Made by a program: the position numbers and the translations under genes | Shown: positions 18,209-25,407 of the stretch, piece by piece | Numbering within the stretch: position 1 is the stretch's first letter | Layout: each line of letters begins with the position of its first letter | Notes under the pieces: generated by a model | What the model was told of the DNA's origin: nothing | Databases searched by the model: none | Seen by the model: the letters and a program-made list of their open reading frames with translations, nothing else | Origin: Coprococcus eutactus | Lineage (GTDB): Bacteria > Bacillota > Clostridia > Lachnospirales > Lachnospiraceae | Assembly (NCBI RefSeq): GCF_025149915.1 | Contig: NZ_CP102278.1 | Span: forward strand, 1,720,001-1,784,000 | Direction: 5' to 3' | DNA: 64,000 nt

Positions 18209-18260
18209 AAACTCCTTTATAATAAATATTACGTTTGTAGTATTTATTATAAAGGAGTTT
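18209..18260. promoter_or_regulatory. 52-bp palindrome with central BlaI-type operator
   Basis: Perfect 20-base arms (18209-18228 and 18241-18260, containing CTCCTTTATAATAAATA and its complement) flank TTACGTTTGTAG. The central ATTACGTTTGTAGTAT matches the operator before blaI. Both arms carry TTATAAAGGAGTTT, a -10-like element plus a ribosome site, pointing outward in both directions. The minus-strand arm serves the lipoprotein gene (start 18204). The plus-strand arm faces no intact gene now. Confidence 0.7.
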
Positions 18261-18327
18261 ATTGCTGTGTCAATACTAATTACTTATAACTTCGCCCTGC
18301 GATTAAGTAACTCCCGGCAACACAGAG
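18261..18327. other. Region to the right of the palindrome, no gene
   Basis: No open frame follows the rightward ribosome site of the palindrome. Whatever it once expressed has been replaced by the gene fragment at 18328. Confidence 0.4.
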
Positions 18328-18442
18328 GAATGCCATTGTGGTTATCTGCTATCCTGCGCCTGAACTGATTTATGACATAAGGTTTCTCAACACCAAGAGC
18401 GCCAAGCACCATAAGTTCTCCTGTGATCGCACCGCATGTCAA
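18328..18442 (-). pseudogene. Internal fragment of a C_GCAxxG_C_C family gene
   Basis: About 115 bases nearly identical to 20818-20932, encoding CGLTCGAITGELMVLGALGV and on to PYVINQFRRRIADNH on the minus strand. Sequence similarity stops abruptly on both sides. It is a third, partial copy of the genes at 20683 and 24772 and marks past recombination. Confidence 0.85.
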
Positions 18443-18615
18443 GCCACATTCATTGCAAAATCAATACATTTTGCTGCAAAGAATATATGGATAAAGAAAA
18501 CATCACAAGAAATGCACTCGCCAGAGCTATTAACAATATGCTTTGTTTTAAAATGCAATCCCGGTGATATAATAAGATACAAAAATTGACATAATCAAAG
18601 CCTTCCCCATAAAAT
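18443..18615. other. Gene-free spacer
   Basis: AT-rich; no supported gene, only shadow frames of the neighbouring fragment. Confidence 0.4.
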
Positions 18616-18672
18616 ATAGAGAACAAAAGCCATGCACTATATTCTGCATGGTTTCTGTTCTCTATGTTTTTT
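18616..18672. terminator. Rho-independent terminator downstream of rpn-like gene
   Basis: Long imperfect stem AGAGAACA...GCCATGCA / TGCATGG...TGTTCTCT around 18619-18662. It is followed on the plus strand by a T7 run; on the minus strand the T-tract is weaker. Confidence 0.65.
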
Positions 18673-18688
18673 TACTATATTCTCACTC

Positions 18689-19537
18689 TTAAAAATCAAC
18701 CAGCATTTCTGCAATTTCCTCATCATCAAGATCAGGATTTTCTTCAATTAAATCCATGACTTTGATAACGAATGATTCTGAAACACCAAGGAAATCACTT
18801 GTAGCTGCAACTTTGTCTCTGGTTATCTTTCGAATCAGAAACACCTGTTTTTTCATCTCGCCAAGTTCTACATTTTCCCTGTCTCTCATCTGTAATGTCA
18901 TGTATTCCCGCCTCCATTTTTCACTGTTTTTTACATTCTGAACTTCATTGTCCAACGATCGTGCAAGCTCACCTCTTGGAGCTTGACCGCCAATGTATTT
19001 CAGCAAGTTTTTCAGATCATCACTCACATCATCAGCTATTCCATTAGTGTTGAGAACAATAACTGTGGTATCATCCCCAAACTCCAATCCAGCGACTTCT
19101 CTGCATGTCCTTGTGAATGTGTAGATATGCCTTCCAAAACCAAACTCATCATAATCACAGATAAATATAATAAAACTCTTCTTAAGCTTATTGTATGAAC
19201 TGCCTTTTTCGATAATGTTCAAATCAATCATCGCCTGATAATATCTGATTCTTTTGGGAAGATTTTTCTTGTTTGTAGCCTGCATTTCTATATTATATAC
19301 TGTGTTCATATCATCTTCAACATATACATCCAGTCGAACTCCTTTTGAGCTGTACGTCTTCTCAATTACCTTTTCAACATCTGTGTATTCAATTTTTCTG
19401 ATTTTGATTCCCAATATACATTCAAGCAGTGTCTTACACTGTTTCTCGTTCCTCATTACAGCGCCGAATATAAAGTTGTCCTTAATCGTGAGCTTATCAA
19501 ACTCTTTTTCTTTTGTCTTTATTACTTTGTCCTCCAT
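18689..19537 (-). CDS. Rpn family recombination-promoting nuclease/putative transposase
   Basis: 282 residues. The PD-(D/E)XK core is visible as DNFIFGAVM near residue 20, then RLDVYVEDDMNTVYNIEMQA near residue 70, with the acidic Asp and the E-x-Q pair typical of Rpn (PDDEXK_2). The C-terminal tail is helical with DDEEIAEMLVDF. Rpn proteins are DNA endonucleases that stimulate RecA-independent recombination, and many show phage-defence or toxin-like behaviour. No other transposase components are present. It is bounded by the hairpin at 18616 and unlinked to other genes. Confidence 0.88.
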   Translation of the reverse strand: MEDKVIKTKEKEFDKLTIKDNFIFGAVMRNEKQCKTLLECILGIKIRKIEYTDVEKVIEKTYSSKGVRLDVYVEDDMNTVYNIEMQATNKKNLPKRIRYYQAMIDLNIIEKGSSYNKLKKSFIIFICDYDEFGFGRHIYTFTRTCREVAGLEFGDDTTVIVLNTNGIADDVSDDLKNLLKYIGGQAPRGELARSLDNEVQNVKNSEKWRREYMTLQMRDRENVELGEMKKQVFLIRKITRDKVAATSDFLGVSESFVIKVMDLIEENPDLDDEEIAEMLVDF

Positions 19538-19640
19538 ATGTAATATTTTGCCTCTCCAAGCACAATCACATATAGATATTTATTATTATATGAATAATTC
19601 TATAAAAATCAATCTAACAATAATAAAAATAAAACTTAGC

Positions 19641-20198
19641 CTATATAAAGAATGGGCATCTCTCCCCAATGCACTGCGCATTCATATCACTATACTCACA
19701 TTGCCTATGCTCATACTGTAACGCCATACCATAATGGCTGTTCACATACTCTATTCCATTCTTGAATGCTATCATCGCATCCCGTTTGCAGCATCTCGGA
19801 CCATTTATAGTTCCAAGCTCACCAATGGCCGCTGATGTATACTGCATGTGATCTCCCCATGTGCCATCAGCGGATAGTGGTCCAGTGCCGTCAATTATGG
19901 CAAGTGCCGCACCTATGGATGTTATAGCACCGCAAATTCCCCATAAGCCACACATCGCCCCCGGCATGCGCAACCCCTCGGACATGAGTTTATCCAGAGC
20001 AACATCAATGTCTATGTTTCCACCTGCATTTTTATATGCCACCAGCAGACTTGCACCGTCAAGTATATGGTGCTCCGGGCCATGCATACTCACATAGTCT
20101 TTGGCAGCAATATTTCTAAATATAGTGACAGGATTTGTTCCCTGTTCCCGTTTTATATCCCTTATGATGTATTCAGCTTTTTCTCTTATTGTCATCAT
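19641..20198 (-). CDS. DUF5714-type Cys-rich protein
   Basis: 185 residues from the ATG at 20198 (GAGGTG six bases upstream; an upstream in-frame GTG is less likely). The HGPEHHILDGA motif near residue 40, GAMCGLWGICGAITSIGAAL near residue 80 and GPRCCKRDAMIAF near residue 135 match the DUF5714 pattern as I remember it. Repeated Cys and His suggest a metal or Fe-S site. Function unknown. It sits behind ArsC-like and C_GCAxxG_C_C genes, an association that hints at redox or metalloid biology. That link is inference. Confidence 0.75.
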   Translation of the reverse strand: MMTIREKAEYIIRDIKREQGTNPVTIFRNIAAKDYVSMHGPEHHILDGASLLVAYKNAGGNIDIDVALDKLMSEGLRMPGAMCGLWGICGAITSIGAALAIIDGTGPLSADGTWGDHMQYTSAAIGELGTINGPRCCKRDAMIAFKNGIEYVNSHYGMALQYEHRQCEYSDMNAQCIGERCPFFI

Positions 20199-20242
20199 AT
20201 ATTTCACCTCAACTGAAAGTTCTCCATTAAAATATCTTATCT

Positions 20243-20659
20243 TTATTCCAATGGCGCGTCTCCTCCAATTTGTTTCTTCAACTTCAATATATTATTTTCG
20301 ATTTCTTTTATCACTTTCTTAAATGTCTCATCATCACAGCCAGTCGGATCTTCCAGTCCCCAGTTGTCATCAAATGGTCTTCCGATAAACGGACATCCGA
20401 CATTACATCCCATAGAAATCACAATATCCGGTTCAGGTATATCACTGATCAGCTTGCTATACTGTCCGTTTTCTTCCATATCTATCCCATATAATTCCTT
20501 CATGATCCGAACTGCATCCTGATTGATCTGTGGCTTCGTCTCCGTTCCCGCCGAATAGCTTTCAAATACATCGTATGCCAGATATTTCCCGAGAGCCTCG
20601 GCAATCTGACTCCTACAGGAATTGTGAACACAGATAAATGCAACCCTCTTTTTTCTCAT
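20243..20659 (-). CDS. arsC: Arsenate reductase ArsC-like (LMW protein tyrosine phosphatase fold)
   Basis: 138 residues from the ATG at 20659, chosen for GGAGG nine bases upstream. The P-loop C-V-H-N-S-C-R-S-Q near residue 10 is the CX5R signature of the low-molecular-weight phosphatase/ArsC family. The mid-chain SMGCNVGCPFIG and the DP in LEDPTGCDD match thioredoxin-coupled ArsC, where two later Cys form the redox relay. It reduces arsenate to arsenite in the cytoplasm if it is a true ArsC. No ArsB/Acr3 exporter or ArsR is nearby, so detoxification would need a distant exporter. Confidence 0.82.
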   Translation of the reverse strand: MRKKRVAFICVHNSCRSQIAEALGKYLAYDVFESYSAGTETKPQINQDAVRIMKELYGIDMEENGQYSKLISDIPEPDIVISMGCNVGCPFIGRPFDDNWGLEDPTGCDDETFKKVIKEIENNILKLKKQIGGDAPLE

Positions 20660-20682
20660 AAAAGCTTCCTCCAACTCTACGT

Positions 20683-21084
20683 TCAACCTTCATTACTTTC
20701 TACCAGTTCATCGATAAGCTCTATAGCCTCGCGAATCATGCCATCGCAGTGCACTTTTTTGATTCCACCCTTTTGGGCATTTGCCTTTAAAAGATCGGCA
20801 CAATCGGTCATGCCGTTGTGGTTATCTGCTATCCTGCGCCTGAACTGATTTATGACATAAGGATTCTCAACGCCAAGAGCGCCAAGCACCATAAGTTCTC
20901 CTGTGATCGCACCGCATGTCAAGCCACACTTCATGCCACCGCCGAAATTGGAACTGAGCTTCGCCGCCATGTCACCGGTAATTCCAAGTTCTTCTGCATA
21001 AGCTCTCAGAATTGTCTGCGCACAGTTGCTCACCATTGGATTTTCATTTCTTATGCTCATTGCTTTTTCTATATGTTTGTTCAT
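20683..21084 (-). CDS. C_GCAxxG_C_C family protein (copy A)
   Basis: 133 residues. The name-giving pattern is visible as VSNCAQTILRAYAEELG, then GGGMKCGLTCGAITGELMVLG, and a later C (TDCADLL, VHCDGM). The conserved Cys set suggests a redox or metal-binding role, possibly as a selenoprotein-like redox protein, but function is unknown. The start lies one base past the stop of the RelB-like gene, so it is translated from the same mRNA, and arsC follows. It is highly similar to copy B at 24772-25167 and to the fragment at 18328. Confidence 0.85.
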   Translation of the reverse strand: MNKHIEKAMSIRNENPMVSNCAQTILRAYAEELGITGDMAAKLSSNFGGGMKCGLTCGAITGELMVLGALGVENPYVINQFRRRIADNHNGMTDCADLLKANAQKGGIKKVHCDGMIREAIELIDELVESNEG

Positions 21085-21085
21085 C

Positions 21086-21388
21086 TCATATTTCTCCGTT
21101 CCTGTTTATTGCCCTCATATCACGGGAAACTTCAGCTGCATCCCTATACTTTCCCTGTGCAGCATGCTCACGAGACTTCTCTAACTTTTCAAGAATTTCA
21201 TTCTCTGTCATTTTTTCATATGGATTTTTACTTATCCTCTTTATTTCAAACGGAAAGCCATTTGCAGCCAGTGCCTGCGTTAAAAAAATACGAATTGCTG
21301 TTGTTGTATCCGTACCTAAATCTCTAAACAATTCATCTGATTTTACTTTTAATTCATCATCCACTCTAACTTGAATCGTACTTGCCAT
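21086..21388 (-). CDS. RelB/DinJ family antitoxin without adjacent toxin
   Basis: 100 residues. The N-terminal ribbon-helix-helix (MASTIQVRVDDELKVKSDEL, then FRDLGTDTTTAIRIFLTQAL) is the RelB/DinJ DNA-binding domain. The tail is charged and would wrap the toxin. A strong AGGAGG precedes the start at 21388. The usual downstream RelE/YafQ gene is missing: its place is taken by the C_GCAxxG_C_C gene one base after the stop. It is therefore an orphan antitoxin or a domesticated regulator of this cluster. Confidence 0.85.
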   Translation of the reverse strand: MASTIQVRVDDELKVKSDELFRDLGTDTTTAIRIFLTQALAANGFPFEIKRISKNPYEKMTENEILEKLEKSREHAAQGKYRDAAEVSRDMRAINRNGEI

Positions 21389-21430
21389 TTGCTCAACCTC
21401 CTAATCACTCAATTCTCTTTATAATATAAC

Positions 21431-21460
21431 AAAAAAGCGCCGTATTGCTACGACGCTTTT
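21431..21460 (-). terminator. Terminator of the Cys-rich surface protein gene
   Basis: Stem AAAAGCGCCGTA/TACGACGCTTTT followed on the minus strand by a T-run. Confidence 0.75.
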
Positions 21461-21498
21461 GTCTTGCTCGGAAGATGGAGCAAGGGAGCGCTATTCAA

Positions 21499-23010
21499 TT
21501 ATCTGTTGTACTTTTTCTTTCTGCTTACTGCCGTTGTTCCAATTGCTGCACAGCCGCTGACAAACAGCAGAGAGAGCCACAAGGCAAGATTGCTTGTGTC
21601 ACCGGTCTGCGGAGATTTGGAATCGTCCTTCAGCTTTGCCGTTACAGTGTCGGCTTTTTTGATTTCCTTTGTACCGCCCTTGTCGCTGAAATACTTGCCA
21701 CAGCCTTCGCAGTACCAGTACTCGATATTGCCCTCGGTGGTCTTTGTCGCCGTCTTTGCCGGGAAGTGCTTTAAGTTGGTGTGGTTCTTCGGATCAAGCT
21801 CACCATATTCCGCACCGCAGACCTCGCACTTTGCCTTGTCCTTGCAGGTCGCTTTCCCGCCGGTATGCTCAGTCAGCTTCTTGCCGCAATAATCACACTT
21901 GTGGTCTTTGTTATCGTCTGCACACTCGCTGATTATATAATCGCAGATATCACATTTGTGATCTTTGTTTGCATCGATGCAATTCTCCGTTTGCGTGCCT
22001 GCGGAGCATCCGTCAACGGTGCAGGTGCGGGTATGGGTGCCGTCTTCGTTGGACGTCCAAGCTCCCCAGTCGTGGTCCAGCGCATTGCCGGAGAAGAAGG
22101 TCGCCTCATCCGCCGTACCCTCGGAGCTCATACCGCAGACTGCGCAGGACTTGTAATAGATCGCCTTTACCGTGCAGGTGGCAGCGAATTTCAGGTACTT
22201 TGCATCCACGGTCTCCGCCGTGAAGTCGTGGGGCAGCTTTTCGCCATACTCAGACTTGCATACCTCGCAGACGGCTTTTGCGGTGCAGGTCGCCGTGCCG
22301 CCGTGGCAATTCTCGGTTTCCGTATGGCTGGTGTCACGCTTACAGATTCGGGTGTGGGTCTCTTCATCGCTGTTCTGCGTCCAAGCGCCCCAGTCGTGAT
22401 CCAGCGCATTGCCGGAAAAGAAGGTCGCCTCATCCGCCGTGCCCTCGGAGCTCAGACCGCAGACTGCGCAGGACTTGTAATAGACCGCCTTTTCGGTACA
22501 GGTTGCAGCAGACTTCAAATACTGCGCCTCTGCTTTTTCGGCAGTGAAGCTGTGTGCCGCCATCTCGCCGTATTCGCCGCCGCAGACCGTGCAGACAGCC
22601 TTGGCGGTGCAGGTCGCCGTGCCGCCGGTGCAGTTATTAGTCTCGGTGTGCGAGGCATCGCGCTTACAGATTCGGGTGTGGGTCTTTTCATCGCTGTTCT
22701 GCGTCCAAGTGCTCCAGTCGTGCCCAAGCGGTTCGGAAGATCCGCCGCAAACCGTGCATGTCTTTCCGCTTGTGCAAGTCGCCGTTCCGCTCCATTGGTG
22801 TGACATTCCATAATACCATTTATTATCACACACCGTGCATGTAACAGAGAATAGGTGCCATTCATCATTTGAGTATTGACAAGTCATCCTTACCGTTTGT
22901 ACCTGGCCGCATCTAGTACAAAGCGCTCTATCCGCCGCATATGCCGTCATAGGCATAACAGCCAGCATCACGCACAGTATGAGCACAACGCTCAAAATTT
23001 TCTTATTCAT
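21499..23010 (-). CDS. Secreted Cys-rich CxxC-repeat protein with sortase-type C-terminus
   Basis: 503 residues. A signal peptide with cleavage around AYAA-DRA is followed by about ten CxxC-type modules (CTVCGG, CEVCKSEYGE, CDICDY, CDYCGK). These sit in two near-identical ~95-residue repeats each containing GHDW or DHDWGAWTQNSDE, THTRICKRD, GGTATCTAKAVC and SCAVCG.SSEGTADEA. The C-terminus has SPQTGD, a hydrophobic helix and an RKKK tail, the layout of a sortase substrate with a variant LPXTG. It is thus probably wall-anchored. GC and codon use are clearly higher than in neighbours, suggesting transfer from another clostridial lineage. It overlaps the TetR gene by four bases. Confidence 0.85.
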   Translation of the reverse strand: MNKKILSVVLILCVMLAVMPMTAYAADRALCTRCGQVQTVRMTCQYSNDEWHLFSVTCTVCDNKWYYGMSHQWSGTATCTSGKTCTVCGGSSEPLGHDWSTWTQNSDEKTHTRICKRDASHTETNNCTGGTATCTAKAVCTVCGGEYGEMAAHSFTAEKAEAQYLKSAATCTEKAVYYKSCAVCGLSSEGTADEATFFSGNALDHDWGAWTQNSDEETHTRICKRDTSHTETENCHGGTATCTAKAVCEVCKSEYGEKLPHDFTAETVDAKYLKFAATCTVKAIYYKSCAVCGMSSEGTADEATFFSGNALDHDWGAWTSNEDGTHTRTCTVDGCSAGTQTENCIDANKDHKCDICDYIISECADDNKDHKCDYCGKKLTEHTGGKATCKDKAKCEVCGAEYGELDPKNHTNLKHFPAKTATKTTEGNIEYWYCEGCGKYFSDKGGTKEIKKADTVTAKLKDDSKSPQTGDTSNLALWLSLLFVSGCAAIGTTAVSRKKKYNR

Positions 23011-23711
23011 ATAGTTTCCTCTCCTTTGCTGTCCTTTGACAGCTTAAAGTCATATTTCATTTCCAACATGGCGAACAGCTTATACATTACCTCGGTGGCG
23101 ATTGCCTTGATATCCAGTGATTGAATAAAGGCAAGCACCTTTGCCTGCTCTGCCTCCGGTACCCGATACACCCGCATAGCCGCCGTCAAAAAGCGGCTAA
23201 GCTTGCGTTCCAACGGAAAATGAATATCACATTTTCTCGCCATATAACTGCGCATCAGTCCCGCCGTGCCGATTTCCATCTCGTAAAAGTCGCTCTCGGT
23301 ATTATCGGGAAAATCTTCACCAAAAATCTGCTTCAGCTCTGCTGTGGTATGCAGGTAAATATATTCCGACGTGTCGGGCAGGGAATAGGCTTCAATGTAG
23401 ATTTCCCGCAGGTTCTCGTTCTGCTCGGTCAGGGTCAGTTGGATCGCCGTTTCCACCGCATAGGCGTAAACCGGCGGCAGCTTGCTGTCTGCAATGCTTC
23501 TTGCCACGCCGAACTGTCCGCCGAACATCGTTTCGGTCAATTCCAGCAAAATTCTGTCCTTGGTAGGAAACAGATTCAAATAGCTTCCCCTTGCCACGCC
23601 CGCTTCGTCCACAATCTGACTGACAGAGGTGTTTTTATACCCTTGTTCCAGAAAGAGACGGACGCACACGGTCAGTATTTTCCTCTTTGTTTCACTGCTG
23701 TCTCTCCGCAA
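23007..23711 (-). CDS. TetR/AcrR family transcriptional regulator
   Basis: 234 residues, probably from a TTG at 23711. The N-terminal helix-turn-helix (ILTVCVRLFLEQGYKNTSVS, then VDEAGVARGSYLNLFPTKDR) is canonical, with a variable ligand-binding C-terminal domain. The stop overlaps the start of the Cys-rich protein gene (ATGA type), so regulator and surface protein form one operon. Higher GC, as for its partner. An inverted repeat upstream (23737) is a likely autoregulatory site. Confidence 0.9.
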   Translation of the reverse strand: MRRDSSETKRKILTVCVRLFLEQGYKNTSVSQIVDEAGVARGSYLNLFPTKDRILLELTETMFGGQFGVARSIADSKLPPVYAYAVETAIQLTLTEQNENLREIYIEAYSLPDTSEYIYLHTTAELKQIFGEDFPDNTESDFYEMEIGTAGLMRSYMARKCDIHFPLERKLSRFLTAAMRVYRVPEAEQAKVLAFIQSLDIKAIATEVMYKLFAMLEMKYDFKLSKDSKGEETI

Positions 23712-23736
23712 ATATATCGCCTCTCTTTAAGTATCC

Positions 23737-23750
23737 TAGTACGTATACTA
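23737..23750. promoter_or_regulatory. Candidate TetR operator
   Basis: TAGTA-N4-TACTA inverted repeat 26 bases upstream of the TetR start codon, where autoregulation would act. Confidence 0.45.
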
Positions 23751-23925
23751 ATAATATCATAACAAGTGCAAAAAGGCAAGTGGAATTTAAAACTTTACCT
23801 CCGTAAATTGTGACATTTCCGCAAACGCTGGCTTCTTCCATTACTCACGGAACTTTATGACTTCTTGAATACTGCCCGAAAAGGAAAAGCCGCCATCTGT
23901 TGACAGCGACTTTTCTTGCTTAGTA

Positions 23926-24126
23926 TTAACAGTATATAAGCTCACTCGAAACGTTTTCCATAGCAGCACTACGGATGTGGTTCATTCTCTGTACCCACAG
24001 CATTTGATTTTCCGCTTTGAGGGCTTCCGTTACGCCCTCTTTTTCGGAAAACTGTTTTACCAGCCGAGAAAACATTGCTTCTGCCTGCTGATGGGCTTTT
24101 GTGCAGTCAGTATTGCAAAACCTCTG
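23926..24126 (-). pseudogene. C-terminal fragment of a TnpV transposon protein
   Basis: Encodes KAHQQAEAMFSRLVKQFSEK, EGVTEALKAENQMLWVQRMN and finally ENVSSELIYC plus stop. It closely follows the C-terminal half of TnpV, a small protein carried by clostridial Tn4451-like and other mobile elements. The N-terminal half is missing and the frame runs into unrelated sequence. A hairpin at about 23886-23920 (GAAAAG/CTTTTC) follows. Confidence 0.65.
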
Positions 24127-24240
24127 CCTTGTGCTGTTCGGATAGAACTCCCGGCAGCACTGAAACATTCGCTCCGATCCAGACGTTATCTCCCACTGTG
24201 ATAGGCAGGGCGATCTCCAAATGTAACTTTGCTCTATCAT
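24107..24240 (-). pseudogene. Sugar O-acetyltransferase (LacA/Maa-like) fragment
   Basis: A different frame from the TnpV remnant encodes EIALPITVGDNVWIGANVSV and LPGV, the left-handed beta-helix hexapeptide end of maltose/galactoside acetyltransferases. It is cut off on both sides. It marks the junction of two mobile fragments. Confidence 0.6.
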
Positions 24241-24248
24241 CATATATA

Positions 24249-24701
24249 CTACAGCTTATACTGCATGAAATTACCATTATGAACGAACCCGAAATCCGTA
24301 TACAACTTAACCCCCATGTCAGATGCCGTGATCTGTATCGTTCCACATCCATAATCCCTTGCATTATTTACAACACGGGCTAACAGTTCCTTTGCAATGC
24401 CCTTTCTTCTATAATTAGGGTTGGTAAACATACTGGAGAGCAACCCAATTCTTCCACTTGGGCATCCAAAATATGGCGGTTTCTCCACAAATGACATACC
24501 GCTTGTCCCTATAATATCATCCCCGTCAAAAGCCAGCCATGATACAAATGTTCCGTCTGCCATATGGCGGGTATAATAATCCTTAAGCGCTGGCACCAGG
24601 TCTATCTCTTCTTTTGCGCCCTCTTCCCTGAGCTGATTTATTCTCATATTTATAAATGTATCAAGTTCATTTTCTGTAAGTCTTCTGTAGTCTATTTTCA
24701 T
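24249..24701 (-). CDS. GNAT family N-acetyltransferase
   Basis: 150 residues. The acetyl-CoA binding motif A is visible as LLSSMFTNPNYRRKGIAKEL near residue 90 (R/Q-x-x-G-x-G/A pattern), followed by GCGTIQITASDMGVKLYTDFGF. Family length is normal. Substrate unknown. Monocistronic by spacing; a C_GCAxxG_C_C gene lies upstream on the same strand. Confidence 0.88.
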   Translation of the reverse strand: MKIDYRRLTENELDTFINMRINQLREEGAKEEIDLVPALKDYYTRHMADGTFVSWLAFDGDDIIGTSGMSFVEKPPYFGCPSGRIGLLSSMFTNPNYRRKGIAKELLARVVNNARDYGCGTIQITASDMGVKLYTDFGFVHNGNFMQYKL

Positions 24702-24771
24702 TTACTTGCATCCTCCATTCCAGAATCCCTTTTTCCTCCAGGATAGGTAAACACGTTGTTCTTGTTACATT

Positions 24772-25167
24772 TTATTCACTCTTCACCAGCTCATCTATCA
24801 GCTCTATAGCCTCTCTTATCATGCCATCACAGTGCACTTTCTTGATTCCACCCTTTTGGGCATTTGCCTTTAACAGATCGGCACAATCGGTCATGCCATT
24901 GTGGTTATCTGCTATCCTGCGCCTGAACTGATTTATCACGTATGGATTCTCAACACCCAGAGCGCCAAGTACCATAAGCCCTCCTGTGATCGCACCGCAG
25001 GTTGAACCACACTTCATACCTCCACCGAAATTAGCACTGAGCTTTGCCGCCATATCTCCTGTTATTCCGAGTTCGTCCGCGTAAGCCCGCAGAATGGTCT
25101 GCGCACAGTTATTGACCATCGGTGTCTCGTTTCTTATCTCCATAGCTTTTTCTACGTGTTTATTCAT
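24772..25167 (-). CDS. C_GCAxxG_C_C family protein (copy B)
   Basis: 131 residues from the ATG at 25167 with GGAGGAAACAGCA upstream. Same Cys arrangement as copy A: VNNCAQTILRAYADELG, KCGSTCGAITGGLMVLGALG, TDCADLL and HCDGM. Most residues are identical to copy A, with differences mainly in the first 15 residues and the tail. Unlike copy A it stands alone. Function unknown; a Cys-based redox or metal role is inferred. Confidence 0.85.
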   Translation of the reverse strand: MNKHVEKAMEIRNETPMVNNCAQTILRAYADELGITGDMAAKLSANFGGGMKCGSTCGAITGGLMVLGALGVENPYVINQFRRRIADNHNGMTDCADLLKANAQKGGIKKVHCDGMIREAIELIDELVKSE

Positions 25168-25347
25168 TGCTGTTTCCTCCAATCCATGAACCTAATTCCT
25201 ATTATATCATTATACATTATTTGTGATAATATCAAGTTTTTGATGCTTGTATTTATTTCATCCAAATCTATTCTATTAGTGACAATATTGTATCTTTCAA
25301 TTGTAAAATCTCTTCCTTAAATAAAAATTTTTAGTTATACAAAAGAA
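25168..25347. other. Intergenic, no gene seen
   Basis: AT-rich stretch between copy B and the ABC operon terminator. Confidence 0.4.
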
Positions 25348-25377
25348 ATCCAGGAAAGACATATATCCTCCCTGGAT
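25348..25377 (-). terminator. Terminator of the Bce-type ABC operon
   Basis: Stem ATCCAGG/CCTGGAT followed on the minus strand by TTTCTTTTGTAT. Confidence 0.65.
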
Positions 25378-25407
25378 CAATTACTCCTGAAAAATTTTTC
25401 ATTTCCC

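Noticed and set aside
18338..18589. Plus-strand 83-codon frame
   Set aside because: It is the antisense of the C_GCAxxG_C_C fragment and contains no plausible gene start.
21781..22803. Long plus-strand open frame (340 codons) antisense to the Cys-rich protein gene
   Set aside because: It arises from the GC-rich repetitive composition of the real gene; it has no ribosome site and its sequence is low-complexity Arg/Gly/Ala-rich.
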